From: Seriola aureovittata
Lineage: Eukaryota > Chordata > Actinopteri > Carangiformes > Carangidae
Direction of reading: 5' to 3'
Assembly: GCF_021018895.1 (NCBI RefSeq)
Contig: NC_079386.1
Span: forward strand, 10,846,335 to 10,910,334
Length of the DNA: 64,000 nt
Shown here piece after piece: positions 1 through 10,900 of this stretch. The notes under the pieces are model-generated. The model was not told where the DNA came from. It ran no database searches and saw only the letters and a program-made list of their open reading frames with translations. Position 1 is the stretch's first letter. Every line of letters starts with the position of its first letter. Both the position numbers and the translations under genes were made by a program.

Positions 1-982
1 TGGTAAAGGGTGACGGTGGAGTGGGATGCTGGTCACAGAGACTGTGCAGACCTGAGGGGAGGTGGGAGTCTCTTCGCTGCTGAGTGTGAAGCATACGGAC
101 CCTGGGTCTGTAAGAGAGCGTCCTGAGAGGCTACACACAGATCCACACACATTTTATATTTCTTTATTTACAATGAGCTGGCAGAAGACTGATGTTTTTC
201 ACCTTTTTTATAACAAAAACTTGATGATTGTTAAAGAATTTGTGCACACGTGGTCAGTCTTTAAAAGGCCAAAGCAAAGGAACTGTTTGTTGTTTTTGTT
301 TTGTTTTTAGAGCTTCATATTTGTAAATCTACCTGTTATGTAGATCATTATAATTTTCCTCGGTAATATGTTTTTGAGAAAAATATCAAAAGTCAGAGAA
401 AAGTATATATGCAATATGCTGAGTATAAGAAACATTTATTGTGTGTATTTGTGAAAGTGCATGTCTGTGTGTAGATGCAGGACGTGTTTATACTTTCATG
501 TCTACATGTAAACATAAATGTAGGAATCAGCCGAGCTGAATCTTTTAAAATTCTGTTAAATATTTTTATATGTACCAAAATTTAGTTTTTGGTACATATT
601 TTTTTTACATTTCATGTTTTTCAGGGTTTTCTTTTTAGAGTGCTTTGATCAGATCTGGTCCCTTTTTCTGCCAGTAATGTAATATCATTAGCACTTTGAT
701 ATCGTTCAGTCTTTATGTGTTCACAGTCAGTTTTTAACTGAAGCTTAACAGATTTTAAATTCAATTTAAGGAACAATAAGAGAAGTCAAGTTCTGAATAT
801 TTAGTTTTGAAAGTTGCAGCCTGTGAATTTTCAATCTAACTGGTGACTCTGCTTTAAAAAAAATCATATCTTGCCTGTTTTGTGTTTTGTACTTTTTGGT
901 CAAGACAGTTTTAACTTCATTTCCTTAAGGTCAAATTGAATTCTTTCAAGGGGCGAATAAAAGTTATTAAGGTCCATGTCTC
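1..982. other. Non-coding left flank, probably the 3' UTR of the SPRY gene
   Basis: I see no convincing coding region here. The part next to 983 follows the stop codon of the minus-strand SPRY gene and is AT-rich. It is best read as that gene's 3' UTR, perhaps ending near 415 or near 145, where AATAAA signals occur on the minus strand (440-435 and 168-163). The first 150 bases are less AT-rich and could belong to another transcript, but nothing in them is recognisable. Confidence 0.45.
435..440 (-). terminator. Candidate poly(A) signal of the SPRY gene
   Basis: The plus strand reads TTTATT, which is AATAAA on the minus strand, about 545 bases past the SPRY stop codon. A second AATAAA lies at 163-168. 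Either could define the 3' end; the sequence does not decide between them. Confidence 0.35.
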
Positions 983-3900
983 TCAGTTTACAGAGATGTT
1001 ATCGGGTGGGATGATTCTCATGAGTGTGCGGCCATCCAGCGGGGCGAACAGAGGGTACAGCTTCCCCCTGAAGGTCCCAGTGAAGGTGTAGATGTGGGAC
1101 TTTGTTTCTGCGTTGTAGAAGGAGATTTGGCCTTCTTCATAGTCTAAGTAGATCCCCATGCGTCGAGGCACAAGGCCGATCGGCAGCGGCACCTCTGGCT
1201 TGGCGCAGGCGTAGAACTGGTGTGTGCTGCGCCACAGGGCCCAGTAGCCATGCTTTGGGGTCATGGGGAAGCGCCCCTGCCGTTTGGAGTCGGCGGTGGC
1301 CAGTCCCAGGCGCCAGTAGCCATTGTTGGCTATGTCCACCTCCCAGTAGTGGCGGCCACTGCTGTAACCCTCCCATCCCAGCACGCATGGCCAGCTGTCG
1401 AAGCGCTGGGAGCTGTAGGAAAGGTCAGATGGTGTGAGGCCCTCCTGGACCTTACGCTGGTCTTCTGACAGCAGCAGCCACGGGTGGTTGGTCATCGGGT
1501 CAAGAATCACATCAGCTGTTAGGGAAAAAAAAAAAGATAAATTAGCTCATTATACTGTAAATAGGTTGTTTTCTCTTTTTCAAGCAGTCATGTGAGATGA
1601 AAGAAGAATAAAGTGTTGGGTGATCTCACCTGCTGCACTGCAAATCCAACTCCAAACTGAGAATAGAGAAACAGACATTATATTAGAGCTGCAGTTGATA
1701 AACAGGGTTTGATTTTTATGGTACATGGTCTAAACTAGTGGCAGAATGAATCAAAATGAATGACAGGGTCATGAGATGATTACCAGGTTGGGAAAAATAA
1801 ATAAATAAATAAACTGTGCTTCTCAAAAATCTTTCTTTTAAAACTTTTATCTGATCTTTGCCTTTTTATCTTCTGAAATACTCAAAGAAATCAGGAGATA
1901 TATCAATGCCAGAAGATATTGCTTTCTATTATGGGATCACAAGCAAAAAATATCAACAACAATAAATCATCCTCTTATAAGCTGTAATTGTACCTCTTCT
2001 CCTTCCAAATCTGTCATTTTGAAAGCTAAGATTCAGTGGTCAGATGCAGCATATGAAAAACTAAAGATTTTAAAAATGCACACCTGAGTTGGGGATGTAT
2101 CTTGGAGTTCCTGCTTTCCAGTTCCTCTGCTTTGCCAGTAACCATAACTGTGGAACCATGCTCTAAAAAAAAAAGAAAGATCGAATGAAAACATGTTTGA
2201 CATGAACAGTATTTCCGTACAGTATATAGTACATATTTTATTTACTTCCCTTATTCATTCTCCCTTGTCTCAATTTCCTTATGACCATGTGCTTTGCAAC
2301 TATAACCACGAGTCTTAACAGTAAATCACTGACCCTTGTGTGAATGTTCAAGAAAACACTCCTTCCTTTACAGTTAGAGCACGGTTAACCTGCTGGCTGG
2401 TTACGGTCAGTTGTAAAACGCAATACAATTATCAATGCACCATTTTTGGAGGCCAGTTAACAGGTGATTGTTGCTGCACGGCACAAAGTCTCACTAAACT
2501 CAAATGAAATGAAATAAAAACCAAGCACAACTACAGAATATTCCTTCAATCTTACATCAAAAACTTTGCAACATACACTACACCATCATCTGCAAATATG
2601 GTGATATGTTATCTGCAGTCTTCACTATCAGTTACTGAGGGCATTGGTTGTTGGTGGTTATCGTGGCAGAGGAAGATCAGTGTCATATAAACTGAATCAC
2701 TCAGTTCATTTATTAGGCATTTGCACTCATTCAAAGAGCAGGGTTCACTCAAATGACATGTTACGTAAAGTAATTTCATAACCTGGTCATGTCAGGACTG
2801 CGTGATATCGAGCAACTGTTCGGTTTCGATTTTCAAGTTCAAAGAGGTCAAAACTCCAGCAACATTTGTAGTAAACAGAAGTACTTTATTTTCAAGTTTA
2901 AGCTGCTTCTGTGTTTTACGGCTTTAACGTCTGTTTATTTGTTTATCTTTGAATTCAAGTAGCTTCCCACAGTGTCTTTTTCATTTCAACCCTCTGAGGA
3001 ACCCAGTTGTTAAACTGTTTTGTCGTCACACCTATTTCTTTTTAGATGCGAAGTAAAACATCTGGAAGAAATGTTGATCTGTGGGACTGGTTGCTCACCA
3101 TGCTGTCTTCCTTGAGCAGAGACCAGGTGATGAACTCCATCAGAGCCAGCAGGTTGACCAGGCGTTTCTTCTTCAGTCCCAGCAGACGCAACACTTTGCC
3201 CAGCTCGTCACTCTGCACGCCACAACTCTGCAAACATAAATACTTATTTTAGGTGCAAAAAATGAACAACAACAATGATAACTCTGACAAATTATTTTCT
3301 GGCATGAGACTATCATCATTATTTTCCCTCATGTACCCTCTTGGAGTAGGTGTTCATTTCGGCTGACAGTAATGAACACTAAAACCCTTCCACAAGTTTG
3401 TTGGACTTTAGTTTTAGTTCTAGGACTCCTCACCTCACTCGCCGTCTGCAGCTCTTTTGCCCACTCCATGATCCTCTGCTGTGCTTCCTCTTTGGCATCC
3501 TTATCTTCATGGTCTTGACTCTCAGATGCCCACGGTGTTTCCTTCAGGAGCTGAGGGCACAAAATCCGTAGGTTAAGATTGATATTTTTGCTACTTGTTC
3601 ACACAGAGCACATCCATCACACACAGAGTGGCGTGTGTACTGACCTTGTCGACATGATGGAGTTCGTCAGCCCACTCCAGGATCAGTTTCCTGCTCTCCT
3701 CAAGACTACGCTCGATCAGCCGGTCTGAGCTCTGCGCCTCTTTCGTACTGGTGCCTTCGTCTGGATCACTTCCACCCTGTTAAAGCACAAGACCACAAAA
3801 TGTCAGACAAAGTCATACACTCTCTAAAACATAATGGTGTGTTACTATGACGATGAAATGACATATAGACAAATGACAGCCAGCTCATGTTGACAGAAAT

Positions 3901-6654
3901 GTGAGCTTCAAGGCCAAAGCTCAGGAAAATGTGGCACAGGCTGTTTGCGTTTACACCACCTGATGGTTAAAAACAGCTGAAGCTGATTTGCAGGTCAACT
4001 CTGCTTTAAATGAGACACATGTGGGACGTTTTACATTTACAGATGTTAAAAGGTTAAAGTCATGAAAAGTCATACTGTATATATAATCATATACAGTACA
4101 TAAGATCTTACAGTACATGTTGATGCCCAGCCTACATGCCCCAGCCCTGTGTTAAAGTGCAGCAGGGCAGAGGGTCATGTAGTCAGGTTGTAAAAGAGTC
4201 ACTAAATGTGTCTTATCAGTATCCACCCATCCAATTAACCCTGCATGAACAAGCAAAGTGATCGTTTCCCGTGGCAACGCTTATCCAATCTGTGCGATCA
4301 TAAATTATGGTTTACACGAACTCATACGCCTAAAAGAAATGAAAGAAATGAAGCAGTGTATTTTGGAAAAAAACCCCAAGCTCTTATCTGATTTTGTTTT
4401 ACTTGACTCATCTCCTGAGCTGGAAAACGACCTACAGTAGCCTCTATATTATTGTGAAACATGGATTAAAAATGGGGCAAGCAAACCTTTAGTATCAGTA
4501 CTTCCTCTTTTAGCTGCCCATGTTCAAATTTCACGTGATAGAGGTACAGGTGTGCACATGTCGGTACAGGCTTTCTGTTTTCTTTTCCCTCTGAATTTAT
4601 ATCATAATACTCCTATTAATGAGTAATAAAATTAATAGGTGTCTCACTTCTCCTTCCTTCACTCAGGTCCTACCTTGCAGACTTGGTCCACTTGCTCTTT
4701 CCAGAGTTGGATGAACTGCACACACTCCTGCAGGCTACGCAGATCCTTCAGGCCGTTCTGACGAGGATGTTGCTGCAGGAAACACGTAAATTTAAACATT
4801 TACTCAGATAGAAATTTAAACTTCATCAAATTCATACAGCCCAGATGTGAAGTTTAATGAACTCATACAGGTTTAAAATCAAGGTAAAACAAAAGAGAAG
4901 CTACTGGCAAAAAGTGAATTACAAAAGAGAAATATATTAAGAATATGTGACGTACCTGTGTGTGTTTGTTTATGTTGGGTTTGGCAGGTCTGCTGGGGGC
5001 TGAGCTGTGGGCCTGGAGATTCTCCTCAGGCAATGTCCAGCGTACAGCCCCGATGGAGCTGCTCTGGGTGGTAAAGCTGACCTCCAACGCCGGCAGCAAG
5101 CTAACCTCTGCAGGAGGGAGAAAACAGCATCTTTAAATTGATTCACACAGTTGATTTCCAACAGATGCTTCCAGTAGAAAATGAGGGTAAAAGGAAATTA
5201 ATTGGTGTAATAGAGTATCAATGTTTTCAAATAGCAATTAAATCTGATATATATATGTATATTAATTCATTCATTTTCTACCGCTTATCCTCTAGTAGGG
5301 TCGCGGGGGGGGCTGGAGCCTATCCCAGCATCTTTTCGGGCGAGAGGCGGGGTACGCCCTGGACAGGTCGCCAGTCCATCGCAGGGCAAACACATAGAGA
5401 CAGACAACCATTCACACTCACAGCCACACCTATGGTCAATTTAGAGTATCCGATTAGCCTAGTCCCCATTTGCATGTCTTTGGACTGTGGGAGGAAGCCG
5501 GAGTGCCCGGAGAGAACCCACACTTGCACGGGGAGAACATGCAAACTCCACACAGAAAGATCCCACGGCCGAGCTGGGACTCGAACCCGGAACCTTCTTG
5601 CTGTGAGGCGACAGCGCTAACCACTGCACCCCCGTGCAGCCCATATATGTATATATATATATATGTATAATAAAAACTCACTTTTTTTAGCTTTCAGGAT
5701 GCTCTTCACCTCCATGGTGGCGTCCACACTGCTCTAAAGAAGAGATCACATTTAAAAATGTTGGTGACCAGTGGTGGAAAAAGAGTTTAGATCCTTTAGT
5801 TACTGTAATAATGCAGTATAAAAAGCCCTGCACTGAAAATGTCATTTAAGTAAACGTGTAAGAAATATATAAAAAAAAAAAAAAATGTAATTCATATATC
5901 AAAAGTAAAAGAAAGAAAATGGCTCCTGTGAGTTAGTTATGCTATTAATTATGCTATTAATAGATTGTTTTAACTGACATATAAATGTTTAAAAAAACAT
6001 TTACTTTTTACTTGGTCATGGTGGAGTTAATTTGAATTGTTTTATATATGTTTTAATCTGTAGAAATATGTCATATTTTATAAATATTTAAATATTTACC
6101 TTCTCTTTGTTAAGAAAATTGTGTTAACATGAAACAGCTGTTGAGGAACATAATATTGCTACAAAGTGAAGTTTAACATTCACATGTGATTCACTTGTAA
6201 AGATATAAATGATGCTATACATCAGTTTATAAAATAAGTTGTTTTTTTTTCTAATTTAGAAAAAAGTGTATTTTCTTTAGGTTGGTGTCCACATCCAAAA
6301 ACAAACAAAAAACAACTATAGTATTGAATATTCACGACATACATACACTTGAACCTACAAAGCAAAATAATAATTCTAAAATTGTGTAAAACATCTTAAA
6401 GTCAAAGTAAATCTTCAGTCATAGCACACACAGACCTGCACCATAGACATACACAGTTTATCATAACCTATGCTGATGTTCCCAGAGTTCATCATGTCTT
6501 ACCTTTTGTCTGAGGGAGCGGTGGTGCAGCTCTTCTGGCCGAGAAGACTGGACAGCTACTGCAGTTTGTTCAGGGTATTTGTTCCTGCTTGCACCTGCCT
6601 GATCTTTGGACTCTTTTATGGCCTCTTTGATGGCGAGGGCAACTTTCTTTGGAG
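983..6654 (-). CDS. PRY-SPRY (B30.2) domain protein, multi-exon, start uncertain
   Basis: I read ten exons on the minus strand: 6654-6503 (least sure), 5733-5682, 5107-4956, 4772-4674, 3776-3645, 3550-3434, 3227-3099, 2162-2084, 1656-1630 and 1515-983. All have AG acceptors and GT donors, and the phases join into one frame of about 487 residues ending in TGA at 985-983. The last exon is a complete PRY-SPRY domain with the family marks: LDP at its start, GRHYWEVDI, WRLGLA, YLDYEEGQISFYN. A 27-base micro-exon precedes it, as in many TRIM and butyrophilin-like genes. The middle exons are charged and helical; two carry a similar ILEWADEL / IMEWAKEL motif. No RING, B-box or membrane segment is visible. 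SPRY domains bind protein partners; the target here is unknown. The ATG at 5715-5713 has a perfect GCCACCATGG context and could be the true start, but exon 6654-6503 is open in the same frame. I do not recognise the orthologue. Confidence 0.78.
5264..5641 (-). mobile_element. tRNA-like SINE of a common teleost family
   Basis: Read on the minus strand, the element starts near 5641 with a tRNA-like head containing a B-box (GGGTTCGAGTCCC at about 5590-5578). It continues through GTTTGCATGTTCTCCCCGTG at 5546-5527 and ends near 5270 with the GGATAAGCGGTAGAAAATGA end (5294-5275). This arrangement is found in very many fish introns. It lies in the intron between exons 5733-5682 and 5107-4956 of the SPRY gene, in the gene's orientation. 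AT-rich tracts with ATATATGTATAT occur on both sides (about 5249-5262 and 5641-5669) and may be target-site duplications, though simple-sequence expansion could look the same. Confidence 0.75.
5769..5980. mobile_element. Remnant of a common teleost non-autonomous DNA transposon
   Basis: The stretch opens with CAGTGGTGGAAAAAGAGTTT and continues with an AGATCCTTTAGTTACTGTAA segment and AAAGCCCTGCACTGAAAAT. This succession of phrases marks a short, high-copy element seen across teleost genomes and usually attributed to hAT-like transposons. The copy is degenerate and its right end is unclear. It lies in the intron between exons 6654-6503 and 5733-5682 of the SPRY gene. Related fragments occur at 38495-38690 and 55690-56090. 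Confidence 0.55.
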
Positions 6655-7969
6655 CTCACAGACATGAAAAACCCAGGCTTCCTGGCAGCAGCTGGCATGT
6701 TCACCATCAGGGCAGAAAGGCATGATTCTTTATGGCAGTGATAAATTTCTGCATATCACTGAGAGTGACGCACATGCTGGGATTCAGCAATGTTACTGTA
6801 ACTACAAATACATTTATAAACAGGATTGTTACAGTAAATATCTATAGTGGGAGTTGAGATATAAAGGTTTTAAAAATAGATGAAATTGTAATCAAGTTCA
6901 AAAAGAAGCTAAAAGGTTAAAAATAATAATAAAGGAAACAAATTCAACAGCAAAAACAAGAGGTTTTTGATGTGAACATGAACCTGTAGTATTTACTACA
7001 TTCAATATTTTGCTGAATCTACCTTTAATGCTAGTAAAATATATTAATCTCTGCCTTGACAGAGATTTCAATCAAAAATGACTCAGCTGAAACTAAATTT
7101 AAAACATTTGCACGCCTGCAGTTGCACAATGATTTCCTTGTTAGCAACAGGAAGAAACATCAAAGAAAAACTCATTACATTTTTCTTCGACCCAACACGC
7201 AATACTCCGCCCTCCTTAACCTGCCACCATCACTCTAGTAGGCCATAAATACATCACACTGGACCAGGCAGTATTTATTGCCTATAATAACATGAATGTA
7301 TGTCTGGATGCATGCGTGGCTGCAGCTCCTGCACAAGGCAAGGTGATTTTCTTATGTAACACCTTTACGCAACAAGGCAATTCAGACAGCTTTACATAGA
7401 ACATGAAAGAATAAAGGGTGCAAACCTGGTCCCCAATTGTGATGGGACCTTTTCACTGTGTGGTTATCTTCAAAGTCAAAGTGTCAATTCAGTGATCCAG
7501 AGTAACCTGTGAACTAGTGTAACTGAACCTGGAGTAGAAAACAGCATTTTAATTTATTTGTGTATGTATTTATTGTTTTGTGTTTTGTGTGTTTGTGTTT
7601 CAGATATGCCTCTATTTGTCTCATTTTTCTTGTTACTCGAATTATGGCGGATCTATGGGGAGATCGGCTCCCCTGAAAAGGACACGAACTCTCCTTGAAA
7701 GCCTACCCTGAGACGTTTGGGGGGAGCTCTAAAAAATTGTTCACTTTTGTGTTACAGATTATATTTTATTTTTCCATTCATTAGGGTTCCTGAAATAAAA
7801 ATTAATAATATAAATATGTCAATGTTGTGTGTTTATTCGCTCATTACATTCCATTTTCCAATCATCTGTCTCCATTAATTAACGCAATTCTGTGTCTACG
7901 CCTGCTATGGCCATCCATGCGTAACAGGGCTGCACTCAAATCCCTAGATTTACGTAGCCAGCTGAATTC
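6655..7969. other. Non-coding stretch between the SPRY gene and the satellite
   Basis: AT-rich sequence with no coding exon that I can support. It should hold the promoter and first exon(s) of the SPRY gene if the exon at 6654-6503 is real. Sequence at about 6640-6720 contains short minus-strand open frames with several ATG codons, but none joins cleanly in phase to the downstream exons. The satellite begins without a clear junction at about 7970. Confidence 0.5.
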
Positions 7970-10900
7970 CTACATAAAATGTCAAAAACCATCATAGTAT
8001 ATTAGACCTTAAAAATGTTAAAAAAAAACATCATAGTATAGTATGGCATAAAATGTCAGAAAAACATCAAAGTATATTAAGACGTAAAAGGTTAGAAAAA
8101 CATCATAGTATGGTATGGAATAAAACGACAGAGTATAGTATGGCATAAAAAGTTATGAAAACGTCATAGTATGGTAAGGAATTAAACAACATAGTACAGT
8201 AAGGCATAAAATTCCCAAAAAACGTCATAGTATAGTATGGTAAAAAAGGTGAAAAAACGTCATAGTATAGTATGGCAAAAAATGCCAAAAAAACATCATA
8301 ATATATTAAGGCATAAAAGGTCATAAAAACTTCATAGTATGGTAAGGAATAAAACGACATAGTATAGTAAGGCATAAAAATGTCAAAAAACCTCATAGTA
8401 TAGTTTGGCATAAAAAGGTGAAAAAACGTCATAGTATAGTATGGCATAAAATGCCAAAAAAACATCATAATATATTAAGGCATAAAAGGTCATAAAAACG
8501 TCATAGTATGGTAAGGAATTAAACGACATAGTATAGTAAGGCATAAAAATACCAAAAAATGTCATAGTATAATATGGCATAAAAAAGTGAAAAAACGTCA
8601 TAGTATAATATGGCATAAAATGGCAAAAAAACATCATAGTATATTAAAGCATAAAACGTCATAAAAACGTCATAGTATGGTAAGGAATTAAACAACATAG
8701 TAAAGTAAGGCATAAAATTGGCAAAAAAACGTCATAGTATAGTTTGGCATAAAAAGGTGAAAAAACGTCATAGTATAGTATGGCAAAAAATAGCAAAAAA
8801 ACATCATAATATATTAAGGCATAAAAGGTCATTAAAACGTCATAGTATGGTAAGGAATTAAACGACATAGTATAGTAAGGCATAAATATGTCAAAAAACG
8901 TCATAGTATAATATGGTATAAAATGTCAAAAACCATCATAGTATATTAGACCTTAAAAATGTTGGAAAAACATCATAGTATAGTATGGCATAAAAGGTCA
9001 TAAAAACGTCATAGTATGGTAAGGAATTAAACGACATAGTAAAGTAAGGCATAAATATGTCAAAAAATGTCATAGTATAATATGGTATAAAATGTAAAAA
9101 AAAAACATCAATGTATATTAAGACGTAAAAGGTTAGAAAAACATCATAGTATGGTATGGAATAAAACGACATAGTATAATAAGGCATAAAAATACCAAAA
9201 AACGTCATAGTATGATATGGCAAAAAATGTCAAAAAAACATCATAATATATTAAGGCATAAAAGGTCATAAAAACGTCATAGTATGGTAAGGAATTAAAC
9301 GACATAGTATAGTAAAGCATAAAAATGTCAAAAAACATCATAGTATAATATGGCATAAAAATGTGAAAAAACGTCATAGTATAGTATGGCATAAAATGTC
9401 AAAAAAAATATCATAATATATTAAGGCATAAAAGGTCTTAAAAACGTCATAGTATGGTAAGGAATTAAACGACATAGTATAGTAAGGCATAAATATGTCA
9501 AAAAACGTAATAGTATGATATGGTATAAAATGTCAAAAAAACATCATAGTATAGTTTGGCATAAAATGTCATAAAAACGTCATAGTATGGTAAGGAATTA
9601 AACGACATAGTATAGTAAGGCATAAAAATGTAAAAACGTCATAGTATAATATGGTATAAAATGTCAAAAAAACATCAATGTATATTAAGACGTAAAAGGT
9701 TAGAAAAACATCATAGTATGGTATGACATAAAACGACATAGTATAGTAAGGCATAAATATGTCAAAAAACATCATAGTATAGTTTGGCTTAAAAAGGTGT
9801 AAAAACGTCATAGTATAGTATTGCAAAAAATGGCAAAAAAACATCATAATATATTAAAGCATAAAAGGTCATAAAAACGTCATAGTATGGTAAGGAATTA
9901 AACGAAATAGTAAAGTAAGGCATAAAAAGGTGAAAAAACGTCATAGTATAGTATAGCATAAAATGTAAAAAAAAACATCATAGTATATCAGGGCATAAAA
10001 TGTCAAAAAAACATCATAGTATGGTAAGGAATTAAACGAAATAGTAAAGTAAGGCATAAAAATACCAAAAAACGTCATAGTATAATATGGCATAAAAATG
10101 TGAAAAAACGTCATAGTATAGTATGGCATAAAATGTCAAAAAAAATATCATAATATATTAAGGCATAAAAGGTCTTAAAAACGTCATAGTATGGTAAGGA
10201 ATTAAACGACATAGTATAGTAAAGCATAAAAATGTCAAAAAACGTCATAGTATATTAAGGCATAAAAGGTCTTCAAAACGTCATAGTATGGTAAGGAATT
10301 AAACGACATAGTATAGTAAGGCATAAATATGTCAAAAAACGTCATAGTATAATATGGTATAAAATGTCAAAAAAACATCAATGTATATTAAGACGTAAAA
10401 GGTCATAAAAACATCATAGTATGGTAAGGAATTAAACGACATACTATAGTAAAGCATAAATATGTCAAAAAACGTAATAGTATGATATGGTATAAAATGT
10501 CAAAAAAACATCATAGTATAGTTTGGCATAAAATGTCATAAAAACGTCATAGTATGGTAAGGAATTAAACGACATAGTATAGTAAGGCATAAAAATGTAA
10601 AAACGTCATAGTATAATATGGTATAAAATGTCAAAAAAACATCAATGTATATTAAGACGTAAAAGGTTAGAAAAACATCATAGTATGGTATGGCATAAAA
10701 CGACATAGTATAGTAAGGCATAAAAATACCAAAAAACGTCATAGTATAATATGGCATAAAAAGGTGAAAAACGTCATAGTATAGTATGGCATAAAATGTC
10801 AAAAAAAACATCATAATATTTTAAGGCATTAAAGGTCATAAAAACGTCATAGTATCATAAGGAATTAAACGACATAGTATAGTAAGGCATAAATATATCA

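Noticed and set aside
1102..1468. Plus-strand open frames over the last SPRY exon
   Set aside because: They are antisense to a clear PRY-SPRY coding exon and have no family match.
5590..5641. Functional tRNA gene
   Set aside because: Only a tRNA-like head with a B-box is visible; it is continuous with a SINE body and does not fold to a full cloverleaf by inspection.
5138..5681. Open frames of 66-160 codons on both strands near 5.1-5.7 kb
   Set aside because: They are translations of the tRNA-like SINE and its flanks.
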